This document shows positions 55,201-64,000 of a stretch of DNA of 64,000 nucleotides, one piece after another (position 1 is the first letter of the stretch; each line of letters starts with the position of its first letter). Made by a program: the position numbers and the translations under genes. This DNA comes from Micropterus salmoides (lineage: Eukaryota; Chordata; Actinopteri; Centrarchiformes; Centrarchidae). The notes under the pieces were generated by a model. The model did no database searches and had not been told where the DNA came from. It worked only from the letters and a program-made list of their open reading frames with translations. Location: NCBI RefSeq assembly GCF_014851395.1, contig NW_024040485.1:11055399-11119398 (forward strand). Direction: 5' to 3'.

Positions 55201-58200
55201 ATGTGCAGCTTGAGTCAGTAAAAGAGTGTGCTCTCCAGTGCCATGTTGTATACAGAGCATGCTGTTTCCTGTCACACACATACTGTATGAATGCATTTGG
55301 CTGGTAAACAACACACCATTCTCATGCTCTCTTTCACTATTTCTTCTTCTCTTTCTGTGTGTGAGCTTAAACATGCACCGGCATTATTAGACTACACATG
55401 CCCCCATTGCAGCAGTGTGTGAGTGTGTGACACGGCCTGTTTGATCCTTCTCCCAGGATGTGCACCTTTTTTAAAGGCTACAGTGAGAGAATAGGCCAGA
55501 GTTTGAATAGAGAAGCCCACGCAGAGCAGCGCATCTCCCACACACGGCCCTTTAGGCGCGCTCGCTCTCTCTCTCTTGTTTGTCAGCTGTTGCCATGCCG
55601 CGCTTCTGCTTGCGTGTGCACTCACGCTGAGAGAAAGAGGTGTGAGCTTCTGTGAGGTTGTGCGAGGGTGTTACAAAGCGTAGGCGGGAGTGTACACTAG
55701 CTTAGCTCGCACTTCCTCTCTTTCAACCACCTCCCCTGCTTTTTTTTTAATTTTTTTTTTTATAAACTCTCCTTCATCCTCCTCTTCCTCCCTCCTCAGA
55801 TCTTCATGCATCGCCTCCCGCCGTTGCTGGCACCGAGGAGGCCAAATCCCAACGTGCCGCTACTGCCTTGGCCACCGAGCGGGAATGCCAAACCCAGGCA
55901 GTTTCCATGGAGACAAGCAGCCTGAGCTGCAAGAAAGCCACCCACCATCCCGCCCGCACCCCTCCTCCTCCTGCGTCGTTGATGTCGCCGGTAACGGAAG
56001 TAGTGGCTAAGGACATGGGCTCCGCCATGAGCAATGCTGCAGTGGTGGTGGGGGGGCTGGAGGATGACAAGGACAGGATTGTTGTGGAGATCATGCAGAT
56101 GTACAGCAAGCAGCAGGAGAAGCTCAACTCCACCCTGCATAAGCAGCTGCAGCTGGAAATGGTGAGTTTGCAGTCTGAAAGAACAAAGACCGAGATAAAT
56201 GAGCTCCTGACTAGACCAAAACTGTCCTCGCCTATTAAAAGTGTCCTTGATGTAGATGTGGAGGTGATGTTCACCTCCCACCGACCCCTTCATCCCACTG
56301 CCTGGAAAAGTCAGCACTCCAATTAAGTTAAATCAGTGCTTCACTAATATATAACATTTTAATATTATTAAAACATTCCTACATTGTAGTGACGTCCACA
56401 TCTACTGCTGACTTATGTCACTGTATTCACAGAGAATTGCATTTGTATTCTAAAATGAGATATTCAGTTATAAAAAGACAAAATAACAGAAAAAAGGTAA
56501 ATGTAGTCTGTCCTCTTTTCCCACTTTAATTTTTTTTTTGCTCTTGACTACATCCATAATCGCACTGAATCTGTTAAAGGTCATTTATAACGTTTTTTTG
56601 ATCTGTCTGAATTTGGTCCGCAGGCCGCTATTGGAGTCCCTTGTGGTATCAAACACCTGACCTCCCTGTGGAGGGGCTGAAATATAAAGCATTTTCTCTA
56701 CAGGGGTCAGTGAAGTATCACATTATTATTGTTATTTCCCTTGACTTAGTCTCTGTGTTTCCAGGAGCTGGAGGCGTTGCGTGGGGGCGAGGCGGCGAGG
56801 CTAAGGGAGCTGAGCGCTGAGCAGCGGGAGCTGCGCTGTGAGCTGGAGGCGGTGCACAGCGAGCAGGCGCGGCAGCTTAGCCAGGCCCGCCAGGAACAGC
56901 TGGAGCTAGAGACCCGTCTGGAGCAGCTGCGACAGCAGGCATGCGCCTGCGAGCCGGGGACACAACGCCAGCAAGAGGCCCACTACACTGCACAGGTACA
57001 GACTTAGAAGGGAACACGTGCATGTGCAGCACTGACTATGGCATCAGAGGCAGCCTGATTGAATCACATTGACATATGCAGTAAGCACATTGGCTTGCAT
57101 GACTTAACATATGCTGTTTTTATCTCAAAGACATACTGCTACGCTTCAAACCAGGAAAGCATCAGTGCTGCTCTCCACATATCAATACTTCCTTGCACCT
57201 TCTAGTATTTAAACCATTAAATTCACATAATTTATTTATTATCATGATAATGCAAGAATTTCCATTTGTGACATTGGTGAAAAGATATTCACAGTTTACA
57301 TCACTCTGTTGTCTGAATGTGCTGAGTTATAATGCAAACACCACTATATGAATCCTCAGTAAATTCCCACTGGTCCAGCAGTATGCTAATGCTAACTGTT
57401 TCCATCAGTTAGTGGCAAAGAACACTTAAGATCACATGGTCAGCACCCACAAAGCGGGTGGCTGTGGCTCAGGAGGTAGAGCGGGTTGGCTGTTAATCAG
57501 AAGGTCGGTGGTACAATCCCGGCTCCCCCAGGCTGCATGTCCTTGGCAAGATACTGAACCCCGAATTGCCCCTGGTGGCTGTTCCGTCAGCGTATGAACA
57601 TGTGTGAATATTAGTTTATGTTTGAGCACTTAGGCTCAGTGTATGAATGGTGAATACGGATGTAGTGTAAAAGCGATTTGAGTGGTCGAAAAGACTAGGC
57701 TCTATACAAGTACAGAGCATTTTACATTTTACAAATTTCCTTTAATGGTAGTGAAGGGTGTTTTCAAAACCTCTGAACCAGAGATGTGCCCCGGCATCAA
57801 ACTCAGGATGTCTCCCGGTTGGGAAAGGGATTGCGCATGTGTTTGTGTGGTTGAGTTTAGTTCTAGCCTGAAAGTAGACATTGTGTGAAGAAATTTCCCA
57901 GTTTCACACAAATCTCTAAGGTGCGAGTAAAAACACAGCAGTGAATATGTCCATGACTGTGTCTTTATACATCTTTTCTTGTTTGACTCATTATTGTGGG
58001 GTAATTTTTACCTTGAAAATGTGACCACTGGTGGCTGAAAGAGCAACACACAATAAGGGTTAGGGTCTCTTCACTACACACAGTGCATCTCCTGTTATGA
58101 TGGGCTCCTAGCTAACTACTTTTCAGCTGCTATCTGTTTGTCTTAATATTTTACGTAGGATCTGTTTTGTGTGCATGTCTGTGTTTTTTGAGTTTCTTAT

Positions 58201-58642
58201 ATGAAGAGAAGGGCTAAGGGGAAAAAAAGTATTCTGCAACGTTGAATCTAGTTACAGAATCTCTTAATACGTCAAGAACTACACGCCATGAATGTGATGA
58301 ACTGTGTTCAACTAAATGTCTTCTAATGTGCTGTAGGCATACGTTGACCTCATGCCTGTCTGTCTGTCTGTCTCCTCCCAGTTGTCGGAACTGCGTCAGA
58401 GGCTGGAGCAGGCGGAGGCAGACCGGGAGGAGCTGCAGGAGGAGCTGCGCAGGGAGCGGGAGGCACGGGAAAAGTTGGAGCGCACAATCGCCCAGCTCAA
58501 GCAGCAGATGGCCCAGTCTGGCACGGTGGGAGGCAGCCCCTCTCCTCCTCTCACCCCTTCAACTGGACCCCCTAACGCCCACTCCCCGCCCTCCTGCTCC
58601 TCTTCCTCCTTCTCAGAGGCCCTAGTGGCTGGCCAAAAGTAA
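31093..58642 (+). CDS. skil: SKI-like proto-oncogene SnoN, SMAD corepressor
   Basis: This nuclear corepressor binds SMAD2/3 and SMAD4 and limits TGF-beta responses. Exons 31093-32214, 50673-50771, 51388-51476, 53053-53195, 55800-56161, 56765-56995 and 58382-58642 join in frame to 768 residues; human SnoN has 684. In order there is a SUMO-type VKRE (59-62), the R-SMAD segment KHTLAQF through SSQSSLGGPAAFSAR (97-120), the SKI/SNO/DAC domain (about 150-245) with APC/C D-box RLCLPQVLN (174-182), and the SMAD4-binding zinc domain (about 270-365) with CLGKC, CIQCVEC, HSH and CHWGF. Then come IKEE (424-427), SYYLY with VAPNVSL, a coiled coil (about 578-727) and a Ser/Pro-rich tail. SSQSSLGGPAAFSAR and the PRKCI neighbour favour SKIL over SKI. 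Which fish duplicate (skila or skilb) is not decided. Confidence 0.96.
33311..33894 (+). mobile_element. piggyBac-like MITE with TTAA at both ends
   Basis: TTAA at 33311-33314 and 33891-33894 flank inverted ends: left TACACGATTTTTAGC (from 33329), right GCTGAAAATCGTGTA (33863-33877). TTAA is the piggyBac target. The interior has further GTGTAGTGTGAAC repeats. No transposase was found. Confidence 0.75.
34267..34294 (+). repeat. GT microsatellite
   Basis: About 14 GT units followed by a GA run, in the large skil intron. Confidence 0.9.
37608..38554 (+). mobile_element. hAT-type element with nested insertion
   Basis: Ends are CAGGGCTCGACAATAACG and TTAACGTTGAGCCCTG, inverted repeats of the hAT kind. 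GGCCAGTAA motifs occur near both ends. AATAG repeats at the borders but a full 8-bp duplication is not visible. Another repeat lies inside at about 37833-38222. Confidence 0.7.
37833..38222 (+). repeat. fish interspersed repeat nested in hAT element
   Basis: CAACCTCTGGGTCTGAAAGT, ATGGCCAGCAGGGGGCGAGT and TACCTTGTGATTGACATGTC are hallmarks of an abundant fish repeat. It interrupts the host element, so it is younger. Confidence 0.65.
44183..44475 (+). mobile_element. old hAT-type MITE copy
   Basis: Begins GAGCTAAAACAATTAG like the copy at 603, with several ATTAATTGATAA-type blocks. The 3' end is eroded. Confidence 0.5.
44519..44554 (+). repeat. GA microsatellite
   Basis: GA repeat with one GT interruption, a purine tract in the large skil intron. 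Confidence 0.9.
45059..45066. promoter_or_regulatory. palindromic SMAD-binding element GTCTAGAC
   Basis: GTCTAGAC is the optimal paired SMAD3/SMAD4 MH1 site and lies in the large skil intron. One 8-mer of this kind is expected by chance about once per 65 kb, so the single occurrence is weak evidence. Confidence 0.35.
48588..48628 (+). repeat. CA microsatellite, interrupted
   Basis: CA repeats broken by TA and GA steps, within a CT/CCT-rich region. Confidence 0.85.
48838..49090 (+). repeat. percomorph-type interspersed repeat
   Basis: TTTTGGGAAATATGCTTCTT, AGTTTAGTATAGCTTAGCAT and GGTATCTCGTTTGTTTAACC are parts of a repeat I recognise as common in percomorph fish. The superfamily is not known to me. 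Confidence 0.55.
49179..49224 (+). repeat. GT microsatellite
   Basis: A perfect 46-bp GT repeat in the large skil intron. Confidence 0.95.
50673..50771 (+). CDS. skil: skil coding exon (acidic/serine-rich linker, possible cassette)
   Basis: A 99-bp exon, phase 0 at both ends, encoding 33 residues with a run of five Glu and a serine-rich stretch. The acceptor is TGCAG and the donor GTCAGT. It fits the frame exactly but I cannot match it confidently to a human segment, so it may be alternatively spliced. Confidence 0.8.
51388..51476 (+). CDS. skil: skil coding exon (second SUMO-type site)
   Basis: Encodes GKTSPPTLVFNRLFSDIKEE and PGHPTLVHP. IKEE is a SUMO consensus at the place of the human VIKQE site, just before the SYYLY segment. 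The acceptor is CACAG and the donor GTACTA. Confidence 0.88.
51845..51878 (+). repeat. perfect 15-bp hairpin
   Basis: TAATCTGGGTCAGAT at 51845-51859 is the exact reverse complement of 51864-51878, with loop AGTA. It lies in a skil intron. Confidence 0.9.
52455..52478 (+). repeat. poly(C) tract
   Basis: Twenty-four uninterrupted C bases in a skil intron; the length may be affected by sequencing error. Confidence 0.9.
53053..53195 (+). CDS. skil: skil coding exon (SYYLY / VAPNVSL segment)
   Basis: Encodes YYLYTYDKMVAPNVSLQREA and on to HDEPPM. It matches the conserved SKI/SnoN segment before the variable region. The acceptor is CCCAG and the donor GTCAGT. Confidence 0.94.
53196..55799 (+). 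other. skil intron, no gene
   Basis: The first half is AT-rich, the second half (about 54770-55200 and 55700-55799) is strongly pyrimidine-rich with a GT run near 55172-55194. Long frames here are low-complexity artefacts. Confidence 0.65.
55800..56161 (+). CDS. skil: skil coding exon (variable region and start of coiled coil)
   Basis: Encodes residues 486-605: an Ala/Pro/Thr-rich variable part, then DDKDRIVVEIMQMYSKQQEK, which matches the SnoN coiled-coil start (EVMRTYLKQQEKLN in human). The donor is GTGAGT. The coding frame is open across the exon. Confidence 0.94.
56765..56995 (+). CDS. skil: skil coding exon (coiled coil, 11 heptads)
   Basis: Encodes 77 residues rich in Glu, Leu, Gln and Arg with heptad spacing, ending near CACEP and HYTAQ (human CTCDS and EYAGQ). 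It is phase 0 at both ends. The acceptor is TCCAG and the donor GTACAG. It is much more GC-rich than the flanking introns. Confidence 0.95.
57459..57735 (+). mobile_element. tRNA-derived SINE, near full length
   Basis: GGCTGTGGCTCAGGAGGTAG (A box), GGTACAATCCC (B box), then CTTGGCAAGATACTGAACCC and a tail with ATTTGAGTGGTCGAAAAGAC. It is the better preserved relative of the copy at 13239, in the intron before the last skil exon. Confidence 0.82.
58382..58642 (+). CDS. skil: skil last coding exon (coiled-coil end, Ser/Pro tail)
   Basis: Encodes LSELRQRLEQAEADREELQE onward, matching human [20 protein letters not shown], to about residue 727. A 41-residue Ser/Pro-rich tail and TAA follow. The acceptor is CCCAG. 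The tail is longer than the human one, which ends soon after the coil. Confidence 0.95.
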   Translation: MSELRQRLEQAEADREELQEELRREREAREKLERTIAQLKQQMAQSGTVGGSPSPPLTPSTGPPNAHSPPSCSSSSFSEALVAGQK

Positions 58643-61600
58643 CTGCCACCCCTCTGGGCGCCTCCCTCATTCCTCTCCCCCATCACCCGCCAACTCTCCA
58701 GACACAAACAAATCAGTCTGAAGCATAAAGGAGGTTCCCATCTCCTCAGGCTGTTGTGTGTTTTGTTTTTTTTTTAAACTTGTTCATCTCACCCTCACTC
58801 TTTTTTCAGACTTTTGTTTTTGTAATTTAATATCCCTTAAAAGAAAAGTTTTATGTTGTGTTATTATTTTTTTATGATTCTTTATTTTACTCCCCTCTCC
58901 TCTCTTTAAACAGTATTTAAAGATTTATTTGGGCATGTATGTTTTGATTTAATTTATAATTTTTATTGAACAAACCGCTGCTTCACAGACGGGAGTTTGA
59001 TCAAGTAGAGACTAACTCAACACATCATTATGTTTTTTTTGTTTTGTTTTTTTTTCCTCCCCCACGGTTGTCACCCTCCACTCCAATCCCTCCTTGCTCT
59101 TTCTGGAATCTGGAACTCATGACTTGGAGATTTCAGACTTGGACACACAGACTCATCGCAGCTCCTCACGGACATCTCGTCATGCTACTACCTGGCACAT
59201 CAGCCGGTGCCCACAGACACATAATGGCGCCTGCTTTGCGTGCCCATTCTTCGTCTATCTGTATGTACAAACGCTCAAGTACCAGCGACTGCAGGAAACT
59301 GCATGGACATTTCAGTACACGTTTTGGGTTTTTTTGCTCCTTGTAAAAGACAAGTGTAACAACAAGTCAGAAACATCAAATCTATATGGAGGAGAAAGAC
59401 ATTTACTGTACAAAAAAAACAGATGTCGTAAAACCTCATGAAAATATGCCAATAGTGACGCTAAACTTGAAATGAGTGTTTGAGTGTGACCCCCACAAGG
59501 TAGCTAGCTAGCAAATCGCCTGGCCTGGACCCCAGCTGCTGCTAACACAGACTAGTTTTCCTCTTCACTTTGCTGGGCAGCGCCTGGACTCTCCTGTTGT
59601 AGACCAAACTGTCTTGTCGGTTGATCCACTAGCTGTCCAGTGCCTCCTCTAACTTGCCCCCACCACCTTCCGCCACTGTACGCTAGCGCCATTGCCCTCT
59701 GCTGGGAAACACTGTTGTTTTTCACCCACTTTGGGCTAGACAGGAAACACAGTTTTCCGGCTTGGCATGAAGAAGCTCACAAGCAGTGTTATGCACTTAA
59801 CGCACCCTCCTCCCCCAGAATCCCCTGGGAAAGGAATGCGTCTGGACACGGAGGCTGGTTGAGCCAGAGTAGCTTTTCTAAGAAAGCAGAAAGGCGGGGT
59901 CTCACATGTGCGGTAGCTGTACTGTGTTACCATAATACATACGACATCCTTGCATGCCCGCACACACTCGAGTGTGCGAGTGCAGTCCAGGCATTCAGGC
60001 AGAACAATGGCGCCAGCGTTCCCAGCAAATGATCAAAGCTCCAGCCTGTCTCCGTTTTCTGGCCTTTTCTTTTTTTGTATCATTTGACTTCATTGTTAGC
60101 AGACGGTTTTATCCCCACCCTGTTTGTCAGAGTGTCATCTAAGAATGTGGGTCGCAGGTGAAAGCAGTTAGTCCAGGGTGTTTTGGGCCTCAGGTCTGGC
60201 CCCTGCTTCACGTTATTCTGCCTGGCAGAACAAACAGCACCGGGCAGGGAGAGGAAGTGAGGGGAGGTGAAGGATTGAGGGGTGCGCTCGGGGGACTGGT
60301 GCACAGCGGCAGGCTGGGTGGCCCAGACGCCGGAGGTACAGAGGGAGCCCTTTTTGTTTTGTGCTGTCAGAATGGGGACAGCTGTTGTTGTCTGGGGGCC
60401 TCTCTCGGGTGAGACTGTACAGACTTGCCCCATCTCTCAACAACCTCCCTCCCTCCTCCTCTCCCGCGAAACGTCACTCACATACAATACTCAGACATAC
60501 CCGTCCATCCATCTCCAGTACCAGATCAGCTGGGGGTGTGAAGTGTTTTGTAGATGCCCAGGAGAGCGAGCCCGACATCCAACCAGAGGAAGAGAGGACT
60601 TTTATTGTGTCAGTTGCCAGGCAAAAGCGCTTTTTATTGCCACTAAGGAGATCCCTATAAGCGAGTGTGTGGGCGCGCGCGAGTGTGTGTGTGCGCGCGT
60701 GTTTGTACATAATTGTTTAAAAAGAGATGGGGGATCGGCCTCAGCTAAACCTTTTTTATGCATCTGCTATAAATGCAAATCGATAAGACATTCCACTGTG
60801 CTCCATCCTGTTTAATGCAGATTTTCTTACACAGCTTCCCTTTACAATAACAGACCTTAAAGCAGACCGGGCAGAGTACAGATGTGGTTTGTTGATTGTC
60901 AAAAAAGCAGGTGCAAGCCAGTAAAATCAAACCCATGCCGTATATGTACACTCTGCTGTTGTTCCATTTAAACCTTTATTGAAATTATGAAAGAAAATAT
61001 TTAACGTATTAACTAAAGATTTATATTCACTTTGTAAATACAGTAGTCATTAATATATTAACTGTTCTTACATGAAAAATCTTTGAAAGGTTATATTAAT
61101 TGGTCCAGAATCAAGGCTTCAGATGTTTTTGCTTTCCTTTTTAAAAAAAAACAAAAAAAAAACATATTTGCAGATACCAGAAGTTGGCTTTTGTCGAGTG
61201 GATGTGGGGGAGTGAAACGCACGGTTTACTGATACATGATGCAGGACAAAGGCAAAATAAAAACATAATACTTTGTTACAAACTTTCCCCTCTTTCTGAA
61301 CTGATGCATTTGTTTTTTGTGCATTTCATCTCACTGTTTAATGTGCAACGTAATGAGCTTTACCTCTTTGCTAAAGCGCCCTCCCCTGAGCCAAATTGAA
61401 AAACATTTGAAGAAAATGCATTTTTGAAAAAAAAGGAAAACAAACAAAAAGTGATTTTTTTTTTTTTTTGTTTGCATGTTTTGCTGCCCCATATGTTTTG
61501 TGTCACCGGGCCACTCTATCAATCTATTCATTGTTAAAAGAAAAAAAGAATTCCTTCCACATAATGCACAAACTATTGAGATGGCTCATTTGCATGAACA

Positions 61601-62880
61601 TTGAACATGTGCAAGTTTTATATCGTTATTGGTTCAGAGGTTGGCTAAATATAAAGTCAAATATTGAAGAACATAACAGGTAGCCTAATTTGATTTGGAA
61701 GTGATGTGAGTGCGTGAGAAAAAGAGGGGAGTGTGTTTGCTTGCTCCCACGTCCAAATGAAGCACAGCAGCTATAAAAAGGGAAAGCGAAAAACTTGCTC
61801 ATGTAGCTCAGGATGTGTAGTTATGTTTCTTCATTCTGATCATATATCCTAGTCCGGATGTGTTAACATCACTCAAAAGATAATCAGTATTAGTTATTAT
61901 TGTCTAAATGACCTCTTAAGCAGAACTAAAAATGAAATTCAAGTCATATTAGCAGAAAACAAAATCTGTTAACCTCTGTAATCTTACTTTGTGTAATTAT
62001 TTGTGCATTTTATACACAAGGGGGAGTTGTTTAGCTACTTTAATTACACACCATAATGGGGAAAAAAGGACTAAATGAAAGGGGAGAAAAATCCCTTCTA
62101 ACACAGTGTGCTCGGCCTTTTTGCAGTGTTATGAGAACTTGGATGTGCTTTGTACGGAATATTTACTGGTGTGAAAGTTTTCCCAACTGACAAAAAAACA
62201 AGGTGAAAGGAGCAGAGCTTTGCCATGTGAATACATTTGAATACAGGATTTGCATACCCATTGCCTCCTGGCTATGTAAAGAAAACTAGTAAACAAATCC
62301 AAGGTGCCCTTTGAACTGATTAAGGTGGTATGCTTTGTAGTTTGGTGCATAACTTTCCGCCAGCAATTATTCGATGCCAGTGTAGGAGAAGTAGTAAGTA
62401 GGGTGTCATTGGTGATTGATCACACAGATCACTGGTTACTAAAAATAGGTACACCATGTTTTAATTTATACAAATCCTGTAATAGACAAAAGAAAATCAT
62501 GGCTTGGCTAAAAAGAACCCCCATTTCCCCTCAAAGCTGTTCTGAGACATGAAACACAGTGTCTGTGTATGACCATTGCATACTACGTTGCCAATACTAC
62601 AGTGTGATGAGACTTTTGTTCTTGCATGAATCGAGACACTGTTCTCCTACCTCATGTTGTGATATAAAAAGATGTTTTTTAAGCAGAAGACACTGCATCT
62701 CTGTTTATCATTGATATTTACTAGTAAATGACATACCTGTAAATGCTTTTAGCTAATACCTCAGTTGTATCTAGTGTTTGTTTTTCTGTTTTTGCCCTTC
62801 CCTGATTTCAGATCTTGTAAATATACCCTGTATAGACAATGAACTTGGATCAAATTCAAGTAAAGTTCTGTAGTGTCAAA
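58643..62880 (+). other. skil: skil 3' UTR (extent tentative)
   Basis: No gene is visible in these 4.2 kb, which fit a long 3' UTR. They hold U-rich blocks and two TGTAAATA Pumilio-type motifs (61033-61040, 62816-62823). AATAAA at 61256-61261 could give a shorter end, and the variant AGTAAA at 62859-62864 a longer one. Confidence 0.5.
62859..62864 (+). terminator. skil: candidate distal skil poly(A) signal (variant)
   Basis: AGTAAA, a known weaker variant hexamer, followed by GT/T-rich sequence (about 62868-62898). The canonical AATAAA at 61256-61261 is the main alternative. Confidence 0.35.
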
Positions 62881-63095
62881 CCAGTGTTGTCTTTTGCCTT
62901 TCTTATCCGCTTGATACTGATTTCCTCCTCCATGACGTCCTTAATGATTTCACACATTTGCACAAGATACTCGTTGAAAGTCGCACACTGAAGCCTGTGC
63001 TGTGCACAGACAAGACGGGTAAAAATCGCCCAGAATGGCATCTCCAGAGCCATTTTGATAATCGATTACTTGTTTCAGTAATTGTGCATGAGGAC

Positions 63096-63168
63096 TATAA
63101 ACTGGAAATCTTCACATCTGAGAGTCTGAAACTAGAAGACTCTCAAATGTGAAGATTTCCAGTTTATA
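63096..63168. repeat. near-perfect 73-nt hairpin
   Basis: Arms 63096-63127 and 63137-63168 pair over 32 bases with one mismatch and a 9-base loop. On the minus strand the mismatch would be a G-U wobble. It could be a young foldback element or a small-RNA precursor. Confidence 0.85.
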
Positions 63169-63644
63169 TTCCTTACAGTACTTATAGGATAGTAATGTGA
63201 ATTTCTTACGTTGGTGTCGCCGCAAAACAAGGATTTCATAAGTATTCGGCAGATAAATCAGTCAAAATAATCACAACGATGGTCCTGAGTGTATGAGTAA
63301 ATATCTTCTGATGTGTTTTCCTGGCTAAATTTGTTGCTACTATTTCATTAGGACCCACCCACACACGTGAAAAATTTCCAATAAGACTTTCCAGTGTACA
63401 TTTTATTTGAGTAATCATTAAATTTTCCAGCAAGACTGCAAAATCAGAGCGCAATTTGCTAGCTACAACTAGCTGTCCAGCTTGTTTGCATTAACAATTC
63501 CAACGGCACACCTGAAAAGAAAATGGCTATAAGCTTAATGCCAACTAAACCAAACGCCTCTGGTTTATTATTTTTTAGAGAAATAATTACCTCTGTGACC
63601 CACCTGTATGCCAATACATGGCAGGCACAAACTGGGGCTAAATG

Positions 63645-63775
63645 TTAACCATGTTCACCATCTTAGCTAATTTAGCATGTTTGCAAATTAGCACAAAGCA
63701 GCACTGAGGCAGATGGGGATGTCATTAGTTTAGCAGGTATTTGCTTATTACTGGACAAATTAATGAATATAAATG
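63645..63775 (+). repeat. percomorph-type interspersed repeat, other half
   Basis: TTAGCATGTTTGCAAATTAG, GATGTCATTAGTTTAGCAGG and TATTTGCTTATTACTGGACA continue the family seen at 24185-24480. Confidence 0.55.
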
Positions 63776-64000
63776 CATCATTGGGAAAGTATTTTCCAAA
63801 GTATTAGTGTCTGATTTACTGTATTCATTTTGTTATTAGTCAGATAAGCCAAAAGTTATTCATAAATTAGGTGCCTTTTTGAAGAATGCTCAACCTTTTG
63901 TTATAGTAATTTATGATGTAAATTACATAATTCCTGATAGATTATATTGTATATTTTTCCATACCATGCAATCATGGTCTTTAAAAAATAAATATGAATT

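Larger units (their letters stand above)
62881..64000. other. downstream spacer
   Basis: No gene seen. It contains the hairpin at 63096-63168 and a repeat at 63645-63775; the rest is AT-rich. Confidence 0.6.

Noticed and set aside
54702..55307. Frames of 169-201 codons in the skil intron
   Set aside because: They arise from a CT-rich tract (Ser/Leu/Phe-only composition) and lie between well-supported exons.
57459..57540. Functional tRNA gene
   Set aside because: A and B boxes are present but the rest follows a SINE body and tail, with relatives at 13239 and 8434; no intact cloverleaf could be drawn.
31093..58642. Identification as ski
   Set aside because: The SSQSSLGGPAAFSAR segment, the DDKDR...KQQEKLN coil and the prkci neighbour fit SnoN (skil).

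Overview
The window is vertebrate nuclear DNA, almost certainly from a teleost fish and probably a percomorph-type genome. The evidence is split genes with GT-AG introns, many CA/GT microsatellites, many short hAT-type elements with 8-bp target duplications, tRNA-derived SINEs, and several repeat families I recognise from percomorph fish. The species is not determined. There is no sign of bacterial, viral or organellar genes.

Two protein-coding genes lie head to tail on the + strand. The first, about 5643-23445, is prkci, the atypical protein kinase C iota of the PAR-3/PAR-6 polarity complex. Sixteen coding exons read in one frame from just after the PB1 domain through pseudosubstrate, C1 zinc finger and kinase domain to the C-terminal EECV and a stop at 21679-21681. 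The first exons (start codon and most of PB1) lie upstream of the window. The 3' UTR probably ends after the AATAAA at 23421.

The second gene, about 28500-62880, is skil (SnoN), a SKI-family corepressor of TGF-beta/SMAD signalling. A CpG-rich promoter region and a tentative noncoding first exon lie near 28500-28616. The first coding exon (31093-32214) carries the R-SMAD-binding segment, the SKI/SNO/DAC domain and the SMAD4-binding zinc domain. An 18.5-kb intron follows, then six more coding exons, the last three carrying the C-terminal coiled coil, with the stop at 58640-58642. The spliced reading frame gives 768 residues. PRKCI next to SKIL matches the human 3q26 order, which supports orthology of both.

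The rest is introns and spacer, rich in repeats: hAT-type elements with intact target duplications, TTAA-flanked piggyBac-like MITEs, SINEs, foldback hairpins and microsatellites. The observations most worth following up are an array of 14 AGAC units (the core SMAD-binding half-site) just upstream of the presumed skil promoter; microsatellites placed directly at a prkci splice acceptor and a splice donor, both next to exons whose skipping would stay in frame; an inverted pair of related hAT elements bracketing prkci exon 3; and a near-perfect 73-nt hairpin downstream of skil. I found no wholly new gene system.
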